Origin: Macrothele yani
Lineage: Eukaryota; Arthropoda; Arachnida; Araneae; Macrothelidae
Assembly: GCA_039090855.1 (NCBI GenBank)
Contig: CM077034.1
Coordinates: forward strand, 228,310,701 to 228,374,700
Direction of reading: 5' to 3'
DNA: 64,000 bases
Both the position numbers and the translations under genes were made by a program. The first letter of the stretch is position 1. Every line of letters begins with the position of its first letter. The notes beneath the pieces are model-generated. The model was not told the DNA's origin and did not search any database. It saw only the letters and a list, made by a program, of their open reading frames with translations. Shown here piece by piece: positions 12,501-27,571 of the stretch.

Positions 12501-13332
12501 TACTCTCACCACAATAAAAATATGACCTTATTGCTTTAAACAGAGCTATGCCAAACCGCGCCATTTTGTTCTTTCTGAACAAAGAAAAACCCTTTCCACT
12601 CTGGCAAATATGGAGACCACCTCAAAAGTGTGATAAAAATTAACTATAACAATGATCTTTTTACAATTTAAAGTGGTTCTACCTAAAACCTGTTCATCGT
12701 TTATCCAAAGGGCAAAATTCTGTAGCCATTTTCTACACAATTAATGCGTTTCCAAGGAAGAACATTTTAACATCGATAAAAGTAAGTTTATTTCATAGCC
12801 TAGTATCCTTAATAATTTCTAAATTTTCACCATATTTAAGTAATCCAGCATTTGTTTGTCTACTGACGTCTTCAATGTACAGGTCGCGCTATCCATTTTC
12901 TGGCCTCAACGCCATCAAAGGAAACGTTATTGATTTTTAATATAATTATGGATAAGTTTTTAGAAAATATTAAGTATACTACGCTATAATACATTTATTT
13001 TTATTTATGTTCAAATTTTCAATTTTGGGAACGCATGAATTGTGCACAAAATGACTACAGAAGTTTGCATATTGGAAATACAAGGCAAAGATTTTAGGTG
13101 GATCCACCTTAACTGCGTAACGCTTAAAAATCAAACTCACACCAGCCCCACACGAAAGGACTAGAACCAACGATTAGAATTACGAAAAATTATGAAAACA
13201 ACTTGCTATTTTGCTCGGATGCCTAAGTTACTGTTCTTTTTGTTACAGATTATTATTAAATATGTTTTTCTTAACGATTACACACATTTATCGGCGTATA
13301 GTCGGATTTTTTTTCTTTTTTTTTTTTTTTTT
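9523..13332. repeat. Array unit 2 (3.81 kb)
   Basis: Full-length unit without insertions. It is slightly longer than the central units, with a small local duplication of a TATGTATG/AACTAA-rich stretch near 10330-10400. It contains a CCAAT box (complement at 11626-11630) next to TGACGTCA at 11641-11648. No gene recognised. Confidence 0.88.
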
Positions 13333-16300
13333 GGCACTTGACGATAATGGAATCGCCTGATTTTAGGGATAGAGCAAGCATTTCCCGGGTCTAAACTCAT
13401 GTGATTTGTATCAAGGGTTCGGTAGTAATCTTATCATACGGCAGAACCGTGGCAGTAAACATTGCTTCATCTGAAAGGGGGAAGGGGGCTTCTTTGTCTT
13501 TTAAGTGATCCTTCTTAAGGGAACACTGAGATCCCACTACCCAGGGATTATGTCCCCTGCAAGCGATTTTAGGTAATGGGTGAGACAAGAATGGAGTGGG
13601 TGGGGGATGAACCAAACAGTGGGGCTACCGTGGTAATGGGTCCTAAACATCATAGCCCCTCACGGAACAAGAGACTGGAGAAGATGTCGCCTGTTGTCTC
13701 TGAACATGGAAAATCACCTCGTTCGACAGGTCGCACCGAAAATTCTTTAACCCCCTCCCCCTCCAAAAATAGGCGATTCCATTATCATCAAGTTCCAAGT
13801 GAAAAAAAATCCGACAATACCTGACATTGTTTGATAAAAGTAACTCCGCTACAGAACGATGGCCGACTTATTTTTACCACCTACGGAATTACACTATCAC
13901 AAGTTAAAACTAAACGTCGTTTACACTAATTAATGAGAGAAGAAATGACACTGAAATTAGTAGTAAGCAAGTAAATTTTTCCTTGAAAGTCATAGCTGCT
14001 TTAGGAGGTCTACACAGGAATTATGAGTTCTCTAGAACGGCTCTGCATGAAAGTGTGAGTAATCGTTTGTCTGGTAGTTTGTATTGCTTTGTGGAGCTAA
14101 CATCTGAATCTCAGAGAACAGCTTACTGACATGTATATGTATGTAACTAAATAAATATTAATGCGGTGTTTTCTCTCATTATGTAACTAATTAAATATTA
14201 ACACGAGTTTTTCTCTCATTATAAAAACTTGAAAAGCAACTGAATTCAGATCATGTCCGTCGAGTCATCAACAAGGAAATATGATGTCTCAACACAATGA
14301 AGTGTTTTTAAAGAAGTTTTTTTAAGAAAAACCAATACAGTTTTAAGAACAACCTATCATTCTGACTTTCACGATAAACTGTTGCAAATGTGCACTTTAT
14401 GCTCGGACACTTTTGCGTACCCATTACGATTACTCATATTTCAAATGCTTTGCACTTATTAAAGCCCGTCGCGAAAGTTTAGGCACAAATAAATATCGAC
14501 GCTAAAACGTAAAAGTTCCTAGAAAAGGAACATGAATATTGAAAAACAAATGAAACACTTCGAACTGCGTCACCCTACGAAATGGGAAGACAAATCATGC
14601 AATGGGTATAAGTACGATCATGGTGTGAAAGGAGTTGTTCTCAAAAGAACTTCGTCCGAACGTTTTCATTTTTTTAATCACCTAGCCGAGAAAAAACAAA
14701 CAATGATTTCGCATTATGTAAAGATACCTTTGTCCAATTCCAAACAAATGCGCAATCATTTTGTTTAAACAGAGTTTTAAAATATCAAATTTCGTCTTGA
14801 TCGGTTAAAAAGTTTCAGCTCCATTTCTTTCTTAAGAAAAAAAAGAAAACATCCCGAAGGTAACTTCAGTTTTGCTGCAATTAATGGCACCAAAAGAGGA
14901 GATATTTCCGAGATATACATAGTTTCAAATATGTAAAAAGTTGATGATTACAAATGCATAACTTTGCCACGTTACCATATAATTCTTGAAGCACTCTTAC
15001 TGTTCTTATAAATATTCTGTTATATTGCTATATTAGGATAAAATTAATTTACCGAAGAAAATAAAATCTTTATAGCCTCCCCAAATTTACCACAAGCTGT
15101 GTCTCTGACCATCGTTTTACACCCAGGCAAACAAGAAAAACAAAGAAAACCAAAAAAAAAAAAAAAAATTTAAAAGACTTGACAGATCCTAACTCACCTT
15201 AATTTTCCTGCTAAGGGTTCCATCTCTGCGTCACCAGAAGTGTTGCCGCAACGAAGTTTATCTCTGCCTTTCTGGGTTTAATTCAACGTCTTTCTCCCAA
15301 CCAGTTACTTCGAAATTTCAACTCCGACTCTTTATGAACCACACTAAAACCAAAAAGTAAGTCTGGAACGCAGGGTTCTTATACATCTATTAGGGGGTCC
15401 ATTAGCGATCTGTGCTCTGATTGGCTCTTTCGTTTGACGTCACTGCTGTGGCCGCGCAATGGACACGGACCAGCACGGAGCCGAAGTGGCAGAAGCCAAA
15501 CACATAGTTTATACGTAACTCAAGGCAAAGAGAAAACTTAAAGTTTATATGAGCAAAAGCTAAAGTTTTTCTGCATTTAAAAGTTTTCAATTCGTCACGC
15601 AATTACTAAAGAAATGGAAAATGTCTGGTTCAGAATGCTTTCTTAAGTAATAAACTAGAGTTAATTCAGCGTTTGTGAAACAAGTAAGGAATTTAAATCG
15701 GCAGAAAAAACTTCCACTTTCTATTCTAATTTGCGCAGTTTTAAAAACTAGCTTCAGAACTATTCTCACAGGCAGCTCTATGGACAAAAATTTAATTAGA
15801 TACAAAATAAAGGTTTGTATTGAATTATACCAGAAATTAATGTTCCTTTTCCCCACCGAAATGTAGTCGACTTTCTTTTACCCATGGCATTGTTACTTTT
15901 TTATTTTTCATTTCACATTTCGACCTCGAAATGGCGACCATTTCTAAAAACTCGGATTGAAATTATTCTTGAAATTCACTTACAAAGTGGTTTAAATTTT
16001 TGGGATCCAACTTCTATATTTTGACTTTCATTGCAGTGAATGAACGTTTTTGTTTAGTAAACTAAACAGTTTCTCTTCTAAACATATTCATTTCCGGAAA
16101 TTCGCAAACATTTAAAAAAAAAACAATTAGGCACAATTTCTACGAAATAATAGGACAGAATAGTGGGGTCGTGAAGATTTATAGCAAACAAACACACAGC
16201 AACAGAAGGAATTCTCTTTGTTACCACTATTGTTATCTTATTGCGTTTCCCATTTTTTACCACGATAGTTATCTTTTCCTATCACAATAAAAATTACTCT

Positions 16301-17121
16301 CACCACAATAAAAATATGACCTTATTGCTTTAAACAGAGCTATGCCAAACCGCGCCATTTTGTTCTTTCTGAACAAAGAAAAACCCTTTCCACTCTGGCA
16401 AATATGGAGACCACCTCAAAAGTGTGATAAAAATTAACTATAACAATGATCTTTTTACAATTTAAAGTGGTTCTACCTAAAACCTGTTCATCGTTTATCC
16501 AAAGGGCAAAATTCTGTAGCCATTTTCTACACAATTAATGCGTTTCCAAGGAAGAACATTTTAACATCGATAAAAGTAAGTTTATTTCATAGCCTAGTAT
16601 CCTTAATAATTTCTAAATTTTCACCATATTTAAGTAATCCAGCATTTGTTTGTCTACTGACGTCTTCAATGTACAGGTCGCGCTATCCATTTTCTGGCCT
16701 CAACGCCATCAAAGGAAACGTTATTGATTTTTAATATAATTATGGATAAGTTTTAGAAAATATTAAGTATACTACGCTATAATACATTTATTTTTATTTA
16801 TGTTCAAATTTTCAATTTTGGGAACGCATGAATTGTGCACAAAATGACTACAGAAGTTTGCATATTGGAAATACAAGGCAAAGATTTTAGGTGGATCCAC
16901 CTTAACTGCGTAACGCTTAAAAATCAAACTCACACCAGCCCCACACGAAAGGACTAGAACCAACGATTAGAATTACGAAAAATTATGAAAACAACTTGCT
17001 ATTTTGCTCGGATGCCTAAGTTACTGTTCTTTTTGTTACAGATTATTATTAAATATGTTTTTTCTTAACGATTACACACATTTATCGGCGTATAGTCGTA
17101 TTTTTTTCTTTTTTTTTTTTT
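13333..17121. repeat. Array unit 3 (3.79 kb)
   Basis: Full-length unit, nearly identical to units 4 and 5. TGACGTCA at 15435-15442. Length differences from its neighbours are mainly in poly-T and poly-A runs. No gene recognised. Confidence 0.9.
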
Positions 17122-20100
17122 GGCACTTGACGATAATGGAATCGCCTGATTTTAGGGATAGAGCAAGCATTTCCCGGGTCTAAACTCATGTGATTTGTAT
17201 CAAGGGTTCGGTAGTAATCTTATCATACGGCAGAACCGTGGCAGTAAACATTGCTTCATCTGAAAGGGGGAAGGGGCTTCTTTGTCTTTTAAGTGATCCT
17301 TCTTAAGGGAACACTGAGATCCCACTACCCAGGGATTATGTCCCCTGCAAGCGATTTTAGGTAATGGGTGAGACAAGAATGGAGTGGGTGGGGGATGAAC
17401 CAAACAGTGGGGCTACCGTGGTAATGGGTCCTAAACATCATAGCCCCTCACGGAACAAGAGACTGGAGAAGATGTCGCCTGTTGTCTCTGAACATGGAAA
17501 ATCACCTCGTTCGACAGGTCGCACCGAAAATTCTTTAACCCCCCTCCCCCTCCAAAAATAGGCGATTCCATTATCATCAAGTTCCAAGTGAAAAAAAATC
17601 CGACAATACCTGACATTGTTTGATAAAAGTAACTCCGCTACAGAACGATGGCCGACTTATTTTTACCACCTACGGAATTACACTATCACAAGTTAAAACT
17701 AAACGTCGTTTACACTAATTAATGAGAGAAGAAATGACACTGAAATTAGTAGTAAGCAAGTAAATTTTTCCTTGAAAGTCATAGCTGCTTTAGGAGGTCT
17801 ACACAGGAATTATGAGTTCTCTAGAACGGCTCTGCATGAAAGTGTGAGTAATCGTTTGTCTGGTAGTTTGTATTGCTTTGTGGAGCTAACATCTGAATCT
17901 CAGAGAACAGCTTACTGACATGTATATGTATGTAACTAAATAAATATTAATGCGGTGTTTTCTCTCATTATGTAACTAATTAAATATTAACACGAGTTTT
18001 TCTCTCATTATAAAAACTTGAAAAGCAACTGAATTCAGATCATGTCCGTCGAGTCATCAACAAGGAAATATGATGTCTCAACACAATGAAGTGTTTTTAA
18101 AGAAGTTTTTTTAAGAAAAACCAATACAGTTTTAAGAACAACCTATCATTCTGACTTTCACGATAAACTGTTGCAAATGTGCACTTTATGCTCGGACACT
18201 TTTGCGTACCCATTACGATTACTCATATTTCAAATGCTTTGCACTTATTAAAGCCCGTCGCGAAAGTTTAGGCACAAATAAATATCGACGCTAAAACGTA
18301 AAAGTTCCTAGAAAAGGAACATGAATATTGAAAAACAAATGAAACACTTCGAACTGCGTCACCCTACGAAATGGGAAGACAAATCATGCAATGGGTATAA
18401 GTACGATCATGGTGTGAAAGGAGTTGTTCTCAAAAGAACTTCGTCCGAACGTTTTCATTTTTTTAATCACCTAGCCGAGAAAAAACAAACAATGATTTCG
18501 CATTATGTAAAGATACCTTTGTCCAATTCCAAACAAATGCGCAATCATTTTGTTTAAACAGAGTTTTAAAATATCAAATTTCGTCTTGATCGGTTAAAAA
18601 GTTTCAGCTCCATTTCTTTCTTAAGAAAAAAAAAGAAAACATCCCGAAGGTAACTTCAGTTTTGCTGCAATTAATGGCACCAAAAGAGGAGATATTTCCG
18701 AGATATACATAGTTTCAAATATGTAAAAAGTTGATGATTACAAATGCATAACTTTGCCACGTTACCATATAATTCTTGAAGCACTCTTACTGTTCTTATA
18801 AATATTCTGTTATATTGCTATATTAGGATAAAATTAATTTACCGAAGAAAATAAAATCTTTCTAGCCTCCCCAAATTTACCACAAGCTGTGTCTCTGACC
18901 ATCGTTTTACACCCAGGCAAACAAGAAAAACAAAGAAAACCAAAAAAAAAAAAATTTAAAAGACTTGACAGATCCTAACTCACCTTAATTTTCCTGCTAA
19001 GGGTTCCATCTCTGCGTCACCAGAAGTGTTGCCGCAACGAAGTTTATCTCTGCCTTTCTGGGTTTAATTCAACGTCTTTCTCCCAACCAGTTACTTCGAA
19101 ATTTCAACTCCGACTCTTTATGAACCACACTAAAACCAAAAAGTAAGTCTGGAACGCAGGGTTCTTATACATCTATTAGGGGGTCCATTAGCGATCTGTG
19201 CTCTGATTGGCTCTTTCGTTTGACGTCACTGCTGTGGCCGCGCAATGGGCACGGACCAGCACGGAGCCGAAGTGGCAGAAGCCAAACACATAGTTTATAC
19301 GTAACTCAAGGCAAAGAGAAAACTTAAAGTTTATATGAGCAAAAGCTAAAGTTTTTCTGCATTTAAAAGTTTTCAATTCGTCACGCAATTACTAAAGAAA
19401 TGGAAAATGTCTGGTTCAGAATGCTTTCTTAAGTAATAAACTAGAGTTAATTCAGCGTTTGTGAAACAAGTAAGGAATTTAAATCGGCAGAAAAAACTTC
19501 CACTTTCTATTCTAATTTGCGCAGTTTTAAAAACTAGCTTCAGAACTATTCTCACAGGCAGCTCTATGGACAAAAATTTAATTAGATGCAAAATAAAGGT
19601 TTGTATTGAATTATACCAGAAATTAATGTTCCTTTTCCCCACCGAAATGTAGTCGACTTTCTTTTACCCATGGCATTGTTACTTTTTTATTTTTCATTTC
19701 ACATTTCGACCTCGAAATGGCGACCATTTCTAAAAACTCGGATTGAAATTATTCTTGAAATTCACTTACAAAGTGGTTTAAATTTTTGGGATCCAACTTC
19801 TATATTTTGACTTTCATTGCAGTGAATGAACGTTTTTGTTTAGTAAACTAAACAGTTTCTCTTCTAAACATATTCATTTCCGGAAATTCGCAAACATTTA
19901 AAAAAAAAACAATTAGGCACAATTTCTACGAAATAATAGGACAGAATAGTGGGGTCGTGAAGATTTATAGCAAACAAACACACAGCAACAGAAGGAATTC
20001 TCTTTGTTACCACTATTGTTATCTTATTGCGTTTACCATTTTTTACCACGATAGTTATCTTTTCCTATCACAATAAAAATTACTCTCACCACAATAAAAA

Positions 20101-20907
20101 TATGACCTTATTGCTTTAAACAGAGCTATGCCAAACCGCGCCATTTTGTTCTTTCTGAACAAAGAAAAACCCTTTCCACTCTGGCAAATATGGAGACCAC
20201 CTCAAAAGTGTGATAAAAATTAACTATAACAATGATCTTTTTACAATTTAAAGTGGTTCTACCTAAAACCTGTTCATCGTTTATCCAAAGGGCAAAATTC
20301 TGTAGCCATTTTCTACACAATTAATGCGTTTCCAAGGAAGAACATTTTAACATCGATAAAAGTAAGTTTATTTCATAGCCTAGTATACTTAATAATTTCT
20401 AAATTTTCACCATATTTAAGTAATCCAGCATTTGTTTGTCTACTGACGTCTTCAATGTACAGGTCGCGCTATCCATTTTCTGGCCTCAACGCCATCAAAG
20501 GAAACGTTATTGATTTTTAATATAATTATGGATAAGTTTTAGAAAATATTAAGTATACTACGCTATAATACATTTATTTTTATTTATGTTCAAATTTTCA
20601 ATTTTGGGAACGCATGAATTGTGCACAAAATGACTACAGAAGTTTGCATATTGGAAATACAAGGCAAAGATTTTAGGTGGATCCACCTTAACTGCGTAAC
20701 GCTTAAAAATCAAACTCACACCAGCCCCACACGAAAGGACTAGAACCAACGATTAGAATTACGAAAAATTATGAAAACAACTTGCTATTTTGCTCGGATG
20801 CCTAAGTTACTGTTCTTTTTGTTACAGATTATTATTAAATATGTTTTTTCTTAACGATTACACACATTTATCGGCGTATAGTCGGATTTTTTTTTTTTTT
20901 TTTTTTT
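17122..20907. repeat. Array unit 4 (3.79 kb)
   Basis: Full-length unit, nearly identical to unit 3. TGACGTCA at 19221-19228. No gene recognised. Confidence 0.9.
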
Positions 20908-23900
20908 GGCACTTGACGATAATGGAATCGCCTGATTTTAGGGATAGAGCAAGCATTTCCCGGTTCTAAACTCATGTGATTTGTATCAAGGGTTCGGTAG
21001 TAATCTTATCATACGGCAGAACCGTGGCAGTAAACATTGCTTCATCTGAAAGGGGGAAGGGGCTTCTTTGTCTTTTAAGTGATCCTTCTTAAGGGAACAC
21101 TGAGATCCCACTACCCAGGGATTATGTCCCCTGCAAGCGATTTTAGGTAATGGGTGAGACAAGAATGGAGTGGGTGGGGGATGAACCAAACAGTGGGGCT
21201 ACCGTGGTAATGGGTCCTAAACATCATAGCCCCTCACGGAACAAGAGACTGGAGAAGATGTCGCCTGTTGCCTCTGAACATGGAAAATCACCTCGTTCGA
21301 CAGGTCGCACCGAAAATTCTTTAACCCCCTCCCCCTCCAAAAATAGGCGATTCCATTATCATCAAGTTCCAAGTGAAAAAAAATCCGACAATACCTGACA
21401 TTGTTTGATAAAAGTAACTCCGCTACAGAACGATGGCCGACTTATTTTTACCACCTACGGAATTACACTATCACAAGTTAAAACTAAACGTCGTTTACAC
21501 TAATTAATGAGAGAAGAAATGACACTGAAATTAGTAGTAAGCAAGTAAATTTTTCCTTGAAAGTCATAGCTGCTTTAGGAGGTCTACACAGGAATTATGA
21601 GTTCTCTAGAACGGCTCTGCATGAAAGTGTGAGTAATCGTTTGTCTGGTAGTTTGTATTGCATTGTGGAGCTAACATCTGAATCTCAGAGAACAGCTTAC
21701 TGACATGTATATGTATGTAACTAAATAAATATTAATGCGGTGTTTTCTCTCATTATGTAACTAATTAAATATTAACACGAGTTTTTCTCTCATTATAAAA
21801 ACTTGAAAAGCAACTGAATTCAGATCATGTCCGTCGAGTCATCAACAAGGAAATATGATGTCTCAACACAATGAAGTGTTTTTAAAGAAGTTTTTTTAAG
21901 AAAAACCAATACAGTTTTAAGGACAACCTATCATTCTGACTTTCACGATAAACTGTTGCAAATGTGCACTTTATGCTCGGACACTTTTGCGTACCCATTA
22001 CGATTACTCATATTTCAAATGCTTTGCACTTATTAAAGCCCGTCGCGAAAGTTTAGGCACAAATAAATATCGACGCTAAAACGTAAAAGTTCCTAGAAAA
22101 GGAACATGAATATTGAAAAACAAATGAAACACTTCGAACTGCGTCACCCTACGAAATGGGAAGACAAATCATGCAATGGGTATAAGTACGATCATGGTGT
22201 GAAAGGAGTTGTTCTCAAAAGAACTTCGTCCGAACGTTTTCATTTTTTTAATCACCTAGCCGAGAAAAAACAAACAATGATTTCGCATTATGTAAAGATA
22301 CCTTTGTCCAATTCCAAACAAATGCGCAATCATTTTGTTTAAACAGAGTTTTAAAATATCAAATTTCGTCTTGATCGGTTAAAAAGTTTCAGCTCCATTT
22401 CTTTCTTAAGAAAAAAAAAGAAAACATCCCGAAGGTAACTTCAGTTTTGCTGCAATTAATGGCACCAAAAGAGGAGATATTTCCGAGATATACATAGTTT
22501 CAAATATGTAAAAAGTTGATGATTACAAATGCATAACTTTGCCACGTTACCATATAATTCTTGAAGCACTCTTACTGTTCTTATAAATATTCTGTTATAT
22601 TGCTATATTAGGATAAAATTAATTTACCGAAGAAAATAAAATCTTTCTAGCCTCCCCAAATTTACCACAAGCTGTGTCTCTGACCATCGTTTTCCACCCA
22701 GGCAAACAAGAAAAACAAAGAAAACCAAAAAAAAAAAAATTTAAAAAGACTTGACAGATCCTAACTCACCTTAATTTTCCTGCTAAGGGTTCCATCTCTG
22801 CGTCACCAGAAGTGTTGCCGCAACGAAGTTTATCTCTGCCTTTCTGGGTTTAATTCAACGTCTTTCTCCCAACCAGTTACTTCGAAATTTCAACTCCGAC
22901 TCTTTATGAACCACACTAAAACCAAAAAGTAAGTCTGGAACGCAGGGTTCTTATACATCTATTAGGGGGTCCATTAGCGATCTGTGCTCTGATTGGCTCT
23001 TTCGTTTGACGTCACTGCTGTGGCCGCGCAATGGGCACGGACCAGCACGGAGCCGAAGTGGCAGAAGCCAAACACATAGTTTATACGTAACTCAAGGCAG
23101 AGAGAAAACTTAAAGTTTATATGAGCAAAAGCTAAAGTTTTTCTGCATTTAAAAGTTTTCAATTCGTCACGCAATTACTAAAGAAATGGAAAATGTCTGG
23201 TTCAGAATGCTTTCTTAAGTAACAAACTAGAGTTAATTCAGCGTTTGTGAAACAACAAGTAAGGAATTTAAATCGCCAGAAAAAACTTCCACTTTCTATT
23301 CTAATTTGCGCAGTTTTAAAAACTAGCTTCAGAACTATTCTCACAGGCAGCTCTTTGGACAAAAATTTATTTAGATACAAAATAAAGGTTTGTATTGAAT
23401 TATACCAGAAATTAATGTTCCTTTTCCCTACCAAAATGTAGTCGACTTTCTTTTACCCATGGCATTGTTACTTTTTTATTTTCCATTTTACATTTCGACC
23501 TCGAAATGGCGACCATTTCCAAAAACTCGGATTGAAATTATTCTTGAAGTTCACTTACAAAGTGGTTTAAATTTTTGGGATCCAACTTCTATATTTTGAC
23601 TTTCATTGCAGTGAATGAACGTTTTTGTTTAGTAAACTAAACAGTTTCTCTTCTAAACATATTCATTTCCGGAAATTCGCAAACATTTAAAAAAAAAACA
23701 ATTAGGCACAATTTCTACGAAATAATAGGACAGAATAGTGGGGTCGTGAAGATTTTTAGCAAACAAACACACAGGAACAGAAGGAATTCTTTTTGTTACC
23801 ACTATTGCTATCTTATTGCGTTTACCATTTTTACCACGATAGTTATCTTTTCCTATCACAATAAAAATTACTCTCGCCACAATAAAAATATGACCTTATT

Positions 23901-24690
23901 GCTTTAAAAAGAGCTATGCCAAACCGCGCCATTTTGTTCTTTCTGAACAAAGAAAAACCCTTTCCACTCTGGCAAATATGGAGACCACCTCAAAAGTGTG
24001 ATAAAAATTAACTATAACAATGATCTTTTTACAATTTAAAGTGGTTCTACCTAAAACCTGTTCATCGTATATCCAAAGGGCAGAGTTCTGTAGCCATTTT
24101 CTACACAATTAATGCGTTTTCAAGGATGAACTTTTTAACATCGATAAAAGTAAGTTTATTTCATAGCCTAGTATACTTAATAATTTCTAAATTTTCACCA
24201 AATTTAAGTAATCCAGCATTTGTTTGTCTACTGACGTCTTCAATGTACAGGTCGCGCTATCCATTTTCTGGCCTCAACGCCATCAAAGGAAACGTTATTG
24301 ATTTTTAATATAATTATGGATAAGTTTTAGAAAATATTAAGTATACTAGGCTATAATACATTTATTTTTATTTATGTTCAAATTTTCAATTTTGGGAACG
24401 CATGAATTGTGCACAAAATGACTACAGAAGTTTGCATATTGGATACACAAGGCAAAGATTTTAGGTGGATCCACCTTAACTGCGCAACGCTTAAAAATCA
24501 AACTCACACCAGCCCCACACGAAAGGACTAGAACCAACGATTAGAATTACGAAAAATTATGAAAACCGCTTGCTATTTTGCTCGGATGCCTAAGTTACTG
24601 TTCTTTTTGCTACAGATTATTATTAAATATATTTTTTTCCTAACGATGACACACATTTATCGCGACGATAGCGTATAGTCGGATTTTTTT
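20908..24690. repeat. Array unit 5 (3.78 kb)
   Basis: The first half resembles units 3 and 4. The second half (from about 23.1 kb) carries variants shared with the second half of unit 7, such as the extra CAA after GTGAAACAA near 23247. TGACGTCA at 23007-23014. No gene recognised. Confidence 0.88.
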
Positions 24691-27571
24691 GGCACTTGAC
24701 GATAATGGAATCGCCTGATTTTAGGGATAGAGCAAGCATTTCCCGGGTCTAAACTCATGTGATTTGTAGCAAGGGTTCGGTAGTAATCTTATAATACGGC
24801 GGAACAGTGGCAGTAAACATTGCTTCATCTGAAAGGGGGAAAGGGGTTTCTTTGTCCTATAAGTGATCCTTCTTAAGGGAATAGTCAGATCCCACTACCC
24901 AGGGATTATGTCCCCAGCAAGCGATGTTAGGTAATGGGGGTGACAAGAATGGGGTGGGTGGGGGATGAACCAAACGGTGGGGCTACCGTGGTAATGGGTC
25001 CTGACATCATAGCCCCTCACGGAACAAGAGACTGGAGAAGATGTCGCCTGTTGTCTCTGAACATGGAAAATCACCTCGTTCGACAGGTGGCACCGAAAAT
25101 TTTTGACCCCCCCCCCTCCTCCAAAAAAATAGTCGATTTCATTATCATCAAGTGCCAAGTGAAAAAAATCGGACAATACGTGACATTGTTTGATAAAAGT
25201 AACTCCCCTACAGAACGATGGCCGACTTATTTTTACCACCTACGGAATTACACTATCACAAGTTAAAACTAAACGTCGTTTACACTAATTAATGAGAGAA
25301 TAAATGACAGTGAAATTAGTAGTAAGCAAGTAAATTTTTCCTTGAAAGTCATAGCTGCTTTAGGAGTTCTACACAGGAATTATGAGTTCTCTAGAATGGA
25401 TCAGCATGAAAGTGTCAGTATCCGTTTGTCTGGTAGTTTGTATTGCTTTGTGGAGCTAACATCTGAATCTCAGGTAACAGCTTACTGACATGTATATGTA
25501 TGTAACTAAATAAATATTAATGCGGTGTTTTTCTCTCATTATGTAACTAATTAAATATTAACACGAGTTTTTCTCTCATTATAAAAACTTGAAAAGCAAC
25601 TGAATTCAGATCATGTCCGTCGAGTCATCAACAAGGAAATATGATGTCTCAACACAATGAAGTGTTTTTAAAGAAGTTTTTTAAGAAAAACCAATACAGT
25701 TTTAAGGACAACCTATCATTCTGACTTTCACGATAAACTGTTGTAAATGTGCACTTTATGCTCGGACACTTTCGCGTACTCATTACGATTACTCATATTT
25801 CAAATAAAGCACTTATTAAAGTCCGTCGTGAAAGTTTAGGCACAAATAAATATCGACGCTTAAACGTACAAGTTCCTAGAAAAGGAACATTAATATTGAA
25901 AAACAAATGAAACAGCAGCACGGAGCCGAAGTGGCGGAAGCCAAACACATAGTTTATACGTAACGCAAGGCAAAGAGAAAACTTAACGTTTATATGAGCA
26001 AAAGCTAAATTTTTCTGCATTTAAAAGTTTTCAATTCGTCACACAGTTACTAAAGAAAAGGAAAATGTCCAGTTCAGAATGCTTTCTTAAGTAATAAACT
26101 AGAGTTAATTCAGCGTTTGTGAAACAACAAATAAGGAATTTAAATCGCCAGAAAAAACTTCCACTTTCTATTCTAATTTGCGCAGTTTTAAAAACTAGCT
26201 TCAGAACTATTCTCACAGGCAGCTCTTTGGACAAAAATTTATTTAGATACAAAATAAAGGTTTGTATTGAATTATACCAGAAATTAATGTTCCTTTTCCG
26301 TACCAAAATGTAGTCGACTTTCTTTTACCCATGGCATTGTTACTTTTTTATTTTCCATTTTACATTTCGACCTCGAAATGGCAACCATTTCCAAAAACTC
26401 GGATTGAAATTATTCTTGAAGTTCACTTACAAAGTGGTTTAAATTTTTGGGATCCAACTTCTATATTTTGACTTTCATTGCAGTGAATGAACGTTTTTGT
26501 TTAGTAAACTAAACAGTTTCTCTTCTAAACATATTCATTTCCGGAAATTCGCAAACATTTTAAAAAAAAAACAATTAGGCACAATTTCTACGAAATAATA
26601 GGACAGAATAGTGGGGTCGTGAAGATTTTTAGCAAACAAACACACAGGAACAGAAGGAATTCTTTTTGTTACCACTATTGCTATCTTATTGCGTTTACCA
26701 TTTTTTACCACGATAGTTATCTTTTCCTATCACAATAAAAATTACTCTCGCCACAATAAAAATATGACCTTATTGCTTTAAACAGAGCTATGCCAAACCG
26801 CGCCATTTTGTTCTTTCTGAACAAAGAAAAACCCTTTCCACTCTGGCAAATATGGAGACCACCTCAAAAGTGTGATAAAAATTAACTATAACAATGATCT
26901 TTTTACAATTTAAAGTGGTTCTACCTAAAACCTGTTCATCGTATATCCAAAGGGCAGAGTTCTGTAGCCATTTTCTACACAATTAATGCGTTTTCAAGGA
27001 TGAACTTTTTAACATCGATAAAAGTAAGTTTATTTCATAGCCTAGTATACTTAATAATTTCTAAATTTTCACCATATTTAAGTAATCCAGCATTTGTTTG
27101 TCTACTGACGTCTTCAATGTACAGGTCGCGCTATCCATTTTCTGGCCTCAACGCCATCAAAGGAAACGTTATTGATTTTTAATATAATTATGGATAAGTT
27201 TTAGAAAATATTAAGTATACTGCGCTATAATACATTTATTTTTATTTATGTTCAAATTTTCAATTTTGGGAACACATGAATTGTGCACAAAAGGACTACA
27301 GAAGTTTGCATATTGGAAATACAAGGCAAAGATTTTAGGTGGATCCACCTTAACTGCGTAACGCTTAAAAATCAAACTCACACCAGCCCCACACGAAAGG
27401 ACTAGAACCAACGATTAGAATTACGAAAAATTATGAAAACAACTTGCTATTTTGCTCGGATGCCTAAGTTACTGTTCTTTTTGTTACAGATTATTATTAA
27501 ATATGTTTTTTCTTAACGATTACACACATTTATCGGCGTATAGTCGGATTTTTTATTTTTTTTTTTTTTTT
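24691..27571. repeat. Array unit 6 (2.88 kb, internally deleted)
   Basis: It lacks about 0.92 kb relative to unit 3 (the segment equivalent to about 14555-15472). The junction is at about 25914. The deleted part includes the CCAAT/TGACGTCA block. The same junction is in unit 8 at about 32585, so the two deleted units share ancestry. Confidence 0.9.

Noticed and set aside
14532..14768. 78-codon open frame starting MNIEKQMKHFELRHP, repeated in units 3, 4, 5 and 7
   Set aside because: It is the same in all because the units are nearly identical. It is broken in the diverged units (near 6466 and 10733) and has no recognisable domain, so there is no sign of selection.
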